The notes beneath the pieces are model-generated. The model was given only the letters and a program-made list of their open reading frames with translations. It was not told the DNA's origin and made no database searches. Shown here one piece after another: positions 52,627-60,606 of a stretch of 64,000 bases of DNA. Within the stretch, counting starts at the first letter, position 1. The number at the start of each line of letters is the position of its first letter. A program made the translations under genes and the position numbers. The DNA is taken from positions 7,055 through 71,054 of the forward strand of contig CAWUJT010000003.1 in assembly GCA_963922715.1 (NCBI GenBank), written 5' to 3'. The stretch is from CAWUJT01 sp963922715. Lineage in GTDB: Bacteria; Pseudomonadota; Alphaproteobacteria; Rhodobacterales; Rhodobacteraceae.

Positions 52627-53205
52627 TCACAGCCCGCGTTTTTCGGCCTCTTCCAGATACATGTTATACTTTGCGTATTGCATTTCTAAATAATCAATAT
52701 TTTCGTTTATCGCGTCTGCTGGTGTGTCCACTATATTCGACGTATCATTAATTAAATCTTCGACCTCACCATCCCTTGTTGAGACACTTTGATCAATTGT
52801 GTCAAGAAAAGCCTGTGCTTCCGCGAGTGTTGGGTCGGGATTGGTATCTAGGTAGGTATTACTTTGCTCGATTAGCTCGGGATATCCTTCAAATTCTGGG
52901 CCATATGACGATAAAAAATCCCCTAATTCATCGTTTGACAGTCCTTGAATATTTTTAAGAGTATTTTCATAAGATTGTTCGAAACGACCATAAATTCCAT
53001 TGTACCATTCTACCCATTCTTCAAAATAATCGGAAAGAGGTTTATCTATATTTCCCTCCAAACTTGCACTGATATCGAATGCAAGCTCAGACGTTCCGTT
53101 TTGAATAGGTGTGAATACCACTACACCCAAACCGATAATGCCTGCTGTAATAACGGCAAAATCTGTTGAAGTCGCACCGATCTCTGATAAGAAAAAATGT
53201 CTCAC
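52627..53205 (-). CDS. Pilin-like protein with long acidic C-terminal domain (copy 1)
   Basis: 192 residues from a GTG start. The N-terminus FFLSEIGATSTDFAVITAG plus IIGLGVVVF looks like a Flp/type IVb prepilin: a Gly cleavage site, an acidic residue at +5 (Asp instead of Glu) and a hydrophobic helix. Then comes about 150 residues, strongly acidic and polar, with WVEWYNG. Flp pilins are normally under 80 residues. A paralogue lies at 53704. No tad, cpa or secretion genes are nearby. AT-rich relative to the window. Confidence 0.65.
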   Translation of the reverse strand: MRHFFLSEIGATSTDFAVITAGIIGLGVVVFTPIQNGTSELAFDISASLEGNIDKPLSDYFEEWVEWYNGIYGRFEQSYENTLKNIQGLSNDELGDFLSSYGPEFEGYPELIEQSNTYLDTNPDPTLAEAQAFLDTIDQSVSTRDGEVEDLINDTSNIVDTPADAINENIDYLEMQYAKYNMYLEEAEKRGL

Positions 53206-53703
53206 GGTTACATTTCCCAGCTTTAAATTCTAAGCAAAAATTTCTACTGAACTTATTCAACATAAAGGGTCGTTGTTATGTCGAATCACGAATTTATTGT
53301 TGTGAAATTATGTTCAAAATTCATTAATTTCCGGGATACAGCAGGCTTGATATCTCCACAAAACAAAGCAGTGAACATATCCGATCTGTATTGGTTGGCA
53401 AATGCGAAGAGTGCGAAGGTGATGTGGCTGCACACATTATGCTTCGGCTATAAACTCTGACCCTAGAAGGATAACAATCGGCATGATTGATGCCAGATTG
53501 ACCAAAATATAACAAATATACAGGTTAAAAGGCGACCAACCGCCGCGCACAACAAAATATTCCAACCTTTTGGTTTTTCACCCGGATGTTAAACAGAAAG
53601 TGCAGCACATCACCGTCTTGCACATTATAGCCTTTGTCCCAGACGCGCATTTTACGTGTCTCGCATTGCGCGCTCTGGGCCAAGGTTCATTTGCATTTAA
53701 TTA
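53206..53703. other. 498-bp gap between the two pilin-like genes
   Basis: AT-rich sequence without a convincing gene. A 60-codon frame on the plus strand (53278-53460) has no recognisable family or ribosome site. Positions 53588-53653 carry a degenerate copy of the 3' end of ychF. The part near 53206-53300 must contain the promoter of the 192-residue pilin-like gene. Confidence 0.6.
53588..53653 (-). repeat. Partial copy of the ychF 3' end
   Basis: By eye, 59 of 66 bases match the end of ychF at 54541-54606, in the same orientation; the encoded KGYNVQDGDVLHFLFN corresponds to KGYIVQDGDVLHFLFN. The stop codon of the true gene is not preserved. The two copies flank the second pilin-like gene. 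Confidence 0.8.
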
Positions 53704-54306
53704 TTATTGTTGGCGTGATTCAAGTTCTTGCTGATACATATCATATTGAGCCATTTGCATTTCATAATAATCAATTCTTTCGTTAACAGCGTCTGCACCC
53801 GTATATATTTCATTGTCTTTTTCACCGTTTGAATCCACGTAATAAATCATATCAATTACCCAATCGTCATAATATTCATCATCCGGATCAGTAGAATACG
53901 TGTCCGTGATGAAATCTTGTGCTTCACCTTCTGTTGGATTAGGGTTTTCTGCTAAAAATTCATAGCTGGCTTCAATATTCTGGGCGTTTTGTTCATTAGT
54001 TGCTTCATTGTCAGATAAATAGTCTGCTATTTGATCGTAAGTCAAACTTTCTAAATATTCAGCGACCTCATCATAATCATCAACTGTTCCCCAATCATCT
54101 TTCCACCATTCTACCCATTCTCCAAAATATTCGGAATCAGTCGTAATGACTTCGTCCAAACTTACACTTATATTGAATGCAAGCGCAGATGCGCCATTTT
54201 GAATAGGCGTGAACACCGCTACAGCCAACCCGATAATGGCCGCTGTCAGAACGGCGAAATCTATTGAAGTTGCACCAACTTCTGATAAAAAAAAGTCTCG
54301 TTTCAT
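53704..54306 (-). CDS. Pilin-like protein with long acidic C-terminal domain (copy 2)
   Basis: 200 residues. N-terminus DFFLSEVGATSIDFAVLTA plus AIIGLAVAVFTPIQNGA, nearly the same as copy 1, and a matching C-terminus (ADAVNERIDYYEMQMAQYDM against ADAINENIDYLEMQYAKYNM). The middle differs and is very rich in Asp, Glu and Tyr (DPDDEYYDDW). Conserved ends with a variable centre suggest diversification of an exposed domain. The ATG at 54306 is chosen; upstream in-frame ATGs arise from a 21-bp tandem duplication. Confidence 0.65.
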   Translation of the reverse strand: MKRDFFLSEVGATSIDFAVLTAAIIGLAVAVFTPIQNGASALAFNISVSLDEVITTDSEYFGEWVEWWKDDWGTVDDYDEVAEYLESLTYDQIADYLSDNEATNEQNAQNIEASYEFLAENPNPTEGEAQDFITDTYSTDPDDEYYDDWVIDMIYYVDSNGEKDNEIYTGADAVNERIDYYEMQMAQYDMYQQELESRQQ

Positions 54307-54316
54307 GATTACACCA

Positions 54317-54357
54317 TTTGATTTATTCATGTAAAATTTTGATTTATTCATGTAAAA
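54317..54357. repeat. 21-bp tandem duplication at the start of pilin-like copy 2
   Basis: The 20-mer TTTGATTTATTCATGTAAAA occurs at 54317 and 54338, offset 21 bases. On the minus strand each copy contains an in-frame ATG (MNKS...), so the duplication repeats a possible translation start without breaking the frame. Confidence 0.7.
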
Positions 54358-54534
54358 ATTAAACTGTGTTTGTGACAAAAATATGTTTGCATTGCGACAA
54401 ACTCTGGATTAATTCTTCTTAAGATAACAATTAATTGTAACAGATTGCCTTAATAAGGCTAAATCCTTGGGCAGTAGATTCAAAACTCATTTGACTCTGT
54501 GTAGATCATAAAAGATAATTTTATTGTTTATTCC

Positions 54535-55632
54535 CTACGTGTTAAACAGAAAGTGCAGCACGTCACCGTCTTGCACAATATAGCCCTTGCCCTCGGCGCG
54601 CATTTTCCCGGCTTCCTTTGCGGCCTGTTCAGAACCTGCGGTGACGAAATCTTCATAGGCAATGGTTTCCGCCCTGATGAACCCGCGTTCAAAATCCCCG
54701 TGGATCACCCCTGCGGCTTGGGGGGCGAGCGTGCCTTTGCGGATCGTCCAGGCCCGTGCCTCCTTCGGGCCAACGGTGAAATAGGTCTCAAGCCTCAATA
54801 GGCTATACCCCGCACGAATCAGACGGTCGAGGCCCGCTTCTTCCAGTCCAAGGTCTGCCAAAAACTCTGCGGCCTCCTCCGCGTCGAGTTGGGCGATTTG
54901 CTCTTCAATGGCGGCGGAAATGATCACATGCGCCGCCCCCTGCGTCGCGGCCATTTCTGCCACCGCTTGGGAAAACGCATTGCCGGTGGCGGCAGAGCCT
55001 TCATCGACATTGCAGACATAAAGCACCGGTTTGGTGGTGATCAGTTGCAGCGCGCTCCAGGCTTTCTCATCATCGGCCTCCACCTCTACGGTGCGGGCGG
55101 GTTTGCCAGCCTCAAGCGCGCATAATGCCGCTTTCAACAAACGCTCTTGTTGGATGGCGTCCTTATCGCCCCCCCGGACTTTGCGGCTGAGGCCCTGAAG
55201 CCGTTTTTCGATGGACTCCATATCGGCGAGCATCAACTCCGTCTCGATCACTTCTGCATCGGCCAAAGGATCGACTCGGCCCTCCACATGGGTAATGTCC
55301 CCATCCTCAAAGCAGCGCAGGACATGGGCAATGGCATCCGTTTCCCGGATGTTGGCAAGGAACTGGTTGCCCAAGCCTTCGCCCTTGGACGCGCCTTTCA
55401 CCAACCCCGCGATATCGACAAACGCCATTCGTGCCGGAATGACATTGGCCGATGCGGCCAACTTGGCCAGCGTGTCAAGCCGTGCATCGGGAACCGAGAC
55501 CTCCCCGACATTGGGTTCAATCGTGCAGAAGGGAAAATTCGCCGCTTGCGCCGCGGCGGTTTTGGTCAACGCGTTAAAGAGCGTGGATTTGCCCACATTC
55601 GGCAACCCAACAATGCCCATCTTGAACCCCAT
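54535..55632 (-). CDS. ychF: Redox-regulated ATPase YchF
   Basis: 365 residues. Obg-family P-loop protein that prefers ATP and associates with ribosomes. GLPNVGKSTLFNAL near 9-22, the switch DIAGLVKGASKGEGLGN near 70, NVDEGS in place of the usual G4 NKxD, and the C-terminal TGS domain. The start at 55632 has AGGAG about 9 bases upstream; the frame continues 33 codons with unconserved sequence. Divergent from trpA. Its 3' end is the source of the repeat at 53588. Confidence 0.94.
   Translation of the reverse strand: MGFKMGIVGLPNVGKSTLFNALTKTAAAQAANFPFCTIEPNVGEVSVPDARLDTLAKLAASANVIPARMAFVDIAGLVKGASKGEGLGNQFLANIRETDAIAHVLRCFEDGDITHVEGRVDPLADAEVIETELMLADMESIEKRLQGLSRKVRGGDKDAIQQERLLKAALCALEAGKPARTVEVEADDEKAWSALQLITTKPVLYVCNVDEGSAATGNAFSQAVAEMAATQGAAHVIISAAIEEQIAQLDAEEAAEFLADLGLEEAGLDRLIRAGYSLLRLETYFTVGPKEARAWTIRKGTLAPQAAGVIHGDFERGFIRAETIAYEDFVTAGSEQAAKEAGKMRAEGKGYIVQDGDVLHFLFNT
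54541..54606 (-). repeat. ychF 3' end matching the repeat at 53588-53653
   Basis: Functional copy of the 66-bp direct repeat; the distance between copies is 953 bp, with only the 200-residue pilin-like gene between them. Confidence 0.8.
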
Positions 55633-55759
55633 CTGCCTGATCTCCTTATCTGTCTTGGCAGGCACATAATCGGCTGGGCCAGGAACTGCAACGCTCTGGT
55701 GGCTCTTGCCATTCGCTGCCAGTTCCGTCACATCCCCATAAACATCTCAGAGGCTGCCG

Positions 55760-56551
55760 ATGACACGGATTGACGCGCGATTTATGAAACTCAGTGCAGA
55801 GGGCCAAAAAGCCTTTGTGGCTTATGTCATGGCCGGTGATCCGGATTATGAGACCTCTCGGAATCTGGTGTTAGGCCTTCCCGGGGCAGGTGTTGATATC
55901 ATTGAACTGGGATTGCCGTTTACCGACCCGATGGCCGATGGCCCCACGATCCAGCTGGCCGGGCAACGCGCCTTGGCGAATGGGCAGACTTTGGACAAAA
56001 CTCTCGACATCGTGCGCGCGCTCAGGCGGCAAGATAACGAGACACCCGTGGTGATGATGGGCTACTACAATCCGATCTACAATCGCGGTGTTGACAGCTT
56101 TTTGCGACAGGCCAAAGAGGTCGGCGTTGACGGGCTTATCGTGGTCGATCTGCCGCCGGAAGAAGACGACGAATTGTGTCTTCCCGCGCAGACCGCTGGG
56201 CTGAATTTTATCCGTCTGGCCACCCCCACAACGGATGAGGCACGCCTGCCGACGGTTTTACAAAACACCAGCGGTTTTGTGTACTACGTCTCAATCACTG
56301 GGATCACCGGCGCGCGGGCGGCTGAGGCAGGTGAGGTGGCGCCCGATGTGGCGCGGATCAAAGCGGTGACTGATTTGCCCGTGGTTGTCGGCTTTGGCAT
56401 CAAAACGCCCGATACCGCAGAAGCCATCGCCAAAGTCGCGGATGGGGCGGTTGTGGGCTCTGCCATTGTGGAACGGATTGGACGTGGCGATGGGATCAAG
56501 GATGTTTTGGCCTATGTCGCCGATCTGGCCAAAGCCACACATCGGGCCTGA
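55760..56551 (+). CDS. trpA: Tryptophan synthase alpha chain
   Basis: 263 residues. Cleaves indole-3-glycerol phosphate; works with TrpB. Catalytic Glu in IIELGLPFTDPMADGPTIQ near 50, catalytic Asp in VDLPPEE near 133, and GVVG-type phosphate site GFGIKTPDTAEAI. AGAGG lies 7 bases before the ATG. trpB is not next to it; hisA follows after 3 bases. Confidence 0.93.
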   Translation: MTRIDARFMKLSAEGQKAFVAYVMAGDPDYETSRNLVLGLPGAGVDIIELGLPFTDPMADGPTIQLAGQRALANGQTLDKTLDIVRALRRQDNETPVVMMGYYNPIYNRGVDSFLRQAKEVGVDGLIVVDLPPEEDDELCLPAQTAGLNFIRLATPTTDEARLPTVLQNTSGFVYYVSITGITGARAAEAGEVAPDVARIKAVTDLPVVVGFGIKTPDTAEAIAKVADGAVVGSAIVERIGRGDGIKDVLAYVADLAKATHRA

Positions 56552-56554
56552 GCC

Positions 56555-57274
56555 ATGATGATCTACCCCGCTATTGACCTTAAAGATGGTCAGGCCGTGC
56601 GCCTTTTGCATGGCGCAATGGACAGTGCAAAAGTGTTCAACGAAAACCCAGTCGCGCAAGCCGCATCTTTTGTGACAGCGGGGGCACGATGGTTGCATAT
56701 CGTTGATCTCAACGGTGCCTTTGTCGGAGAGCCTGTGAATGGCAAAGCCGTCGAAGATATCTTGCAGGCTGTGTCCATCCCCGTGCAACTGGGGGGCGGC
56801 ATCCGCGACATGCACACCATCGAAACATGGCTATCAAAAGGTGTTGCCCGGGTTATCCTGGGGACGGTTGCTGTTGAAAACCCCGATTTGGTGCATGAAG
56901 CGACCCAGAACTTTCCTGGGCAAATCGCTGTTGGCATCGATGCCCGCGCAGGCCATGTCGCCACGCGCGGCTGGGCCACGGAGACAGATGTCAAAGCCGT
57001 TGATCTGGCCCGATCTTTTGAGAACGCAGGCGTGGCCGCGCTCATCTACACTGATATTGACCGCGATGGCGCTATGGGCGGGCCGAATGTCGCAGCGACC
57101 GCAGATCTGGCCCGCGCAGTCTCGATCCCGGTGATCGCCTCGGGCGGTGTTTCAAGCCTTGCAGACCTGCAAGCGCTGCGGGAGACAGGCGTGATTGCGG
57201 GCGCGATATCTGGGCGCGCGCTCTATGATGGGGCGATTGACCTAGAAGCGGCCATCAAACTCTGTGCGCAGTGA
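56555..57274 (+). CDS. hisA: Phosphoribosylformimino-AICAR-P (ProFAR) isomerase HisA
   Basis: 239 residues. TIM-barrel isomerase of histidine synthesis. Catalytic Asp in PAIDLKDGQAVRL near 8, LGGGIRD near 80, second catalytic Asp in GIDARAGHVATRGW near 130, and IYTDIDRDGAM near 170. hisA is usually with hisH and hisF; here it is alone behind trpA. Since trpF is present elsewhere, a PriA-like double role is not required. It could be the sole or a second HisA. Confidence 0.9.
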   Translation: MMIYPAIDLKDGQAVRLLHGAMDSAKVFNENPVAQAASFVTAGARWLHIVDLNGAFVGEPVNGKAVEDILQAVSIPVQLGGGIRDMHTIETWLSKGVARVILGTVAVENPDLVHEATQNFPGQIAVGIDARAGHVATRGWATETDVKAVDLARSFENAGVAALIYTDIDRDGAMGGPNVAATADLARAVSIPVIASGGVSSLADLQALRETGVIAGAISGRALYDGAIDLEAAIKLCAQ

Positions 57275-57297
57275 TCCAAGCACAACAACAGACCTTG

Positions 57298-58692
57298 TCA
57301 TGTTTGGGAATTTGAGGCGCAAACAACGTCCGATAGAGGAGCAAAAGGACGGCGCAGCAGTCTGAGCAGCCGCACATACAAAAGTACACCGGCAACGGCC
57401 AAGCCCATCGACAGCCCAAGCCACACCCCCTGCGGTCCCCAATCCAGCTGGAACGTCAAAGTGGCGGCCAACGGCACACCAATCCCCCAATAGCCAATCC
57501 AAGCAAAGATCATAGGCCATTTTGTGTCTTGCAGGCCCCGTAAAGCGCCTAGTGTCATCACTTGCATGGCATCGAACAGTTGAAACAGGCTCGCAAATGC
57601 CAGCAGCAGAACCCCGAGCGTCAAAATCTCGGGCCGAAGGGGCTCGTCTGGCCCTAGGAAGGCCCCAATCAAGGGGAAGGGGACAGTCAAAAAGGCAATC
57701 ACCGTCACAACGACAAAGACTGCTGACAACAGCAGTGCGGCCTGCGTGGCCAAGGCCACCTCTGCAAGATTGCGCCGTCCATAGGCCGCACCAACCCGCA
57801 CCGTGGCGGCTGCAGAAAGCCCCACATGCACCATAAAGGTCGCAGAGGTGATCTGCATTGCGATCCCATGGGCGGCCAGCGGGATCTTCCCCAACGCCCC
57901 CATCATCAAAGCAGCGGCATAAAACAGACCGACTTCCGCCAAAAGCGTCAGTGAGATGGGCCAGCCGAGGCGGAAAAGATCCCCAAAAGCCGCCCAATCG
58001 GGTTTATAAAGCCGTGAGAAAAATTCATACTCGCGCAGCCCAGGCGCATAGGTACTGTAAACGGCCAGGATCACAGCCATGACCAGATGCACCGAGATTG
58101 AGGCCAAGGCCGCGCCCTCCAGTCCCAGCTCTGGCGCGCCAAGATTGCCAAAGATCAGCACCCAATTCAGCGCGATGTTGACAGCCGCCCCGAGGAGGGT
58201 CGCCAGCAAGACAATCCGCGTGCGCTCCAGCCCCGACAGCGTTGAGCGGAGTGAGGCCACAATGAGGGCGGGCAAAAGACCAAAGCCAACAATCCTCAGA
58301 TAACTTTGCGCGGCATCGGCGATCTCGGGCTGTTGCTGTAAGAATTTCAAGAGAAACGCAGACTGCCAAAAAATGGGATAGCTTAAGAAAGCCACAAGCG
58401 CGCCAATCCAAAGCCCCATTCGGCTGATCCGGCGCACTTGGCGCGCGTCCCCTTGCGCGAAAGCCGCTGCCACAGGCGCCGCCAATGCCCAAGCAAACCC
58501 GGAGCCTGCGATGAACAAAATAAAGAAGAAAGAGGACCCTAAAACGCCTGCGGCCAAGGCCTCTACACTGTACCAGCCCAGCATCAACGTGTCCGTGATC
58601 GTCACCAGGACCTGCGCCAAATGCGCGCCAATCAGCGGCAGGCCCAAAGAAAGGGTCGCACGCAAATGTGAGGAGAAGGAGGAGGAACTCAT
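57298..58692 (-). CDS. MATE family multidrug efflux transporter
   Basis: 464 residues with about 12 hydrophobic helices in two related halves. GLPLIGAHLAQVLVTITDTL and LNWVLIFGNLGAPELGLEGA are typical of the NorM/DinF-type MATE fold. Exports cationic compounds using Na+ or H+. The ATG at 58692 (MSSSSFSSH) is preferred; the frame opens at 58749. Convergent with hisA, 23 bases apart. Confidence 0.9.
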   Translation of the reverse strand: MSSSSFSSHLRATLSLGLPLIGAHLAQVLVTITDTLMLGWYSVEALAAGVLGSSFFFILFIAGSGFAWALAAPVAAAFAQGDARQVRRISRMGLWIGALVAFLSYPIFWQSAFLLKFLQQQPEIADAAQSYLRIVGFGLLPALIVASLRSTLSGLERTRIVLLATLLGAAVNIALNWVLIFGNLGAPELGLEGAALASISVHLVMAVILAVYSTYAPGLREYEFFSRLYKPDWAAFGDLFRLGWPISLTLLAEVGLFYAAALMMGALGKIPLAAHGIAMQITSATFMVHVGLSAAATVRVGAAYGRRNLAEVALATQAALLLSAVFVVVTVIAFLTVPFPLIGAFLGPDEPLRPEILTLGVLLLAFASLFQLFDAMQVMTLGALRGLQDTKWPMIFAWIGYWGIGVPLAATLTFQLDWGPQGVWLGLSMGLAVAGVLLYVRLLRLLRRPFAPLSDVVCASNSQT

Positions 58693-58859
58693 AGCCTGCG
58701 ATACACTGTCTTTTGACGCCCCGCAAGCGCGCGTATGCGTCCTGAACATAGCATGTCAAATGGAACGCCCTGAATGATGGCATTGCGCATCGACATGACT
58801 TTTCACTTCGAGACGGACCTGCTAGCGAGCGCATGTGTGAACGATATTCGGAGCTTTCT

Positions 58860-59570
58860 ATGTCTCTTTCCCGACGGCTGGTGGCTGAACTGCTGGGCAC
58901 CTTTTTTCTGCTGGCCACTGTCGCAGGTTCCGGCATCATGGCGGAACGCCTTGCCGGCGGGAACACAGCCCTTGCGCTTTTGGGCAACACCCTGCCCACA
59001 GGGGCGATCCTTGTGGTTTTGATTACGATCTTCGGGCCCATATCGGGCGCTCATTTCAATCCTGCCGTCACAATGGCGATGCGGTTACGCAAAGAGATCT
59101 CGACCGCCGATTGTGGCCGTTACATCGCCGCTCAAATCATCGGAGCGATCTTAGGTGTTATTGCTGCCCATGGCATGTTTGATCTGCCTTTGTTGCAAAC
59201 ATCGCAAACGCTGCGCAGTGGTCCAGGCCAATGGTTGGGGGAGTTCATGGCCACCTTTGGCCTTGTGGCGACAATCTTGGGAACCATTGCGGTCAGGCCC
59301 ACTGCGGTGGCGTGGACGGTCGGGCTCTATATTACAGCGGCCTATTGGTTCACCTCATCTACATCTTTTGCCAACCCGGCCGTTACCCTTGCCCGAACGC
59401 TGACAGACACGTTTTCTGGCATCGCGCCTGGCGATGCGCCCGCCTTTATCATTGCGCAGCTGATCGGCGCCACTTTGGCCACGTGGGTATGCGGATGGCT
59501 TTACAGGTCAATGACCTTTGGACAACAAGCCAACGATAGGCACAATGAGAAGGCCGAGGACAAGCCCTAA
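58860..59570 (+). CDS. Aquaporin/MIP family channel
   Basis: 236 residues, six membrane helices. The two pore NPA motifs are present as HFNPAVT near 65 and SFANPAVTLARTLTD near 180, the second with the selectivity-filter Arg. Close in style to AqpS-like channels of ars loci, so water, glycerol or As(III) may pass; no ars gene is adjacent. GGAG six bases before the ATG fixes the start. Its end overlaps the DUF808 gene by 63 bases on the other strand. Confidence 0.9.
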   Translation: MSLSRRLVAELLGTFFLLATVAGSGIMAERLAGGNTALALLGNTLPTGAILVVLITIFGPISGAHFNPAVTMAMRLRKEISTADCGRYIAAQIIGAILGVIAAHGMFDLPLLQTSQTLRSGPGQWLGEFMATFGLVATILGTIAVRPTAVAWTVGLYITAAYWFTSSTSFANPAVTLARTLTDTFSGIAPGDAPAFIIAQLIGATLATWVCGWLYRSMTFGQQANDRHNEKAEDKP

Positions 59571-60434
59571 AATACCGTCCAAACCTGCCGTGACTGCCCA
59601 TGCAACAAAGCCTTGGGCTTGGCTCACTGCGAGTGCCGCCCCTTCGGCACTGTGATGAATAACGTCATAGGGCGCAGTCCAGCCCATCTCTTTGAGAGCA
59701 TGGGTGACGATATTGCCGCCCACCCAAAGCATCGCCGCCGTGCCGACAATCATCAAAGCACGCAAAAAACCCGGCATACCTTTGACAATCCCCCGGCCTA
59801 TTGCAGCCAAAGCGCCCTGCCCTTCTGCCATCCGCAACCCAATATCATCGGCCTTCACAATCAGCGCCACAGCGCCATAGACAAGCACTGTGATGGCCAC
59901 AGCCACCACCGCCAGGGCTGCCGCCTTAAAGGCCACGGATGTAGCCGGATCAAGTGCAGAGAGCGTGATGGTCATAATCTCTGCCGACAGAATGAAATCG
60001 GTTTTGATCGCGCCTTTGACTTTGGTTTCTTCCAAATGCGCTGGATCCCCCACTGTCTGCTGTGCCGTGTGAGTGTGCGACGGCCTTAGCCAATGCAGCA
60101 CTTTCTCGGCCCCTTCAAAGCACAGATACCCCCCGCCAAGAATGAGCAGCGGCCATATGGCCCAAGGCGCAAATAACGACAACAAAAGGGCGGCCGGCAA
60201 AAGGATGACGAGCTTGTTGAAGATCGAGCCGCGCGCAATTTTCCAAACGATGGGCAGCTCGCGCTCTGGATGAAATCCTTGGACATATTTAGGCGTAACC
60301 GCAGCATCGTCGATCACCGCACCCGCAGCCTTTGCACCGGCCTTTGCCGCCTGGCCCACGACATCATCCACCGACGTCGCCGCGATTTTGGCAATGCCTG
60401 CAATATCGTCCAGAAGCGCAAGTAAACCCGACAT
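59508..60434 (-). CDS. DUF808 domain-containing membrane protein
   Basis: 308 residues. The N-terminus MSGLLALLDDIAGIAKIAA, VTPKYVQGFHPERELPIVWK near 46 and several hydrophobic helices are characteristic of DUF808 (E. coli YedI). Function unknown. CAGGAGAG stands before the ATG. The last 20 codons overlap the aquaporin end tail to tail. Confidence 0.88.
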   Translation of the reverse strand: MSGLLALLDDIAGIAKIAATSVDDVVGQAAKAGAKAAGAVIDDAAVTPKYVQGFHPERELPIVWKIARGSIFNKLVILLPAALLLSLFAPWAIWPLLILGGGYLCFEGAEKVLHWLRPSHTHTAQQTVGDPAHLEETKVKGAIKTDFILSAEIMTITLSALDPATSVAFKAAALAVVAVAITVLVYGAVALIVKADDIGLRMAEGQGALAAIGRGIVKGMPGFLRALMIVGTAAMLWVGGNIVTHALKEMGWTAPYDVIHHSAEGAALAVSQAQGFVAWAVTAGLDGILGLVLGLLIVPIVGLLSKGH

Positions 60435-60606
60435 GATACTCTCCTGTTTTTGGACAGCCTAACAGTTGTGGGCACAGACGTAACGCCGAAAATCATGTCT
60501 CGGCGGGAAACGTGAGTCCGAAATGCTCTGCTTGTGTCTTTTTTTCTGTTTGTCTGGGGGCCGTTTTCTTATATTATGCACAGCAGCGCGCAGCAGGGAT
60601 AAGAAA

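Noticed and set aside
53278..53460. 60-codon plus-strand frame in the pilin-gene gap
   Set aside because: No ribosome site, no recognisable family, AT-rich region where such frames arise by chance.
57242..57997. 251-codon frame within the MATE gene
   Set aside because: Alternative frame of the same DNA; Cys/Gly/Trp-rich composition typical of a shadow.
58025..59041. 338-codon frame overlapping the MATE gene
   Set aside because: Same-strand alternative frame across the MATE N-terminus and the divergent promoter; the MATE frame has continuous membrane helices and homology.
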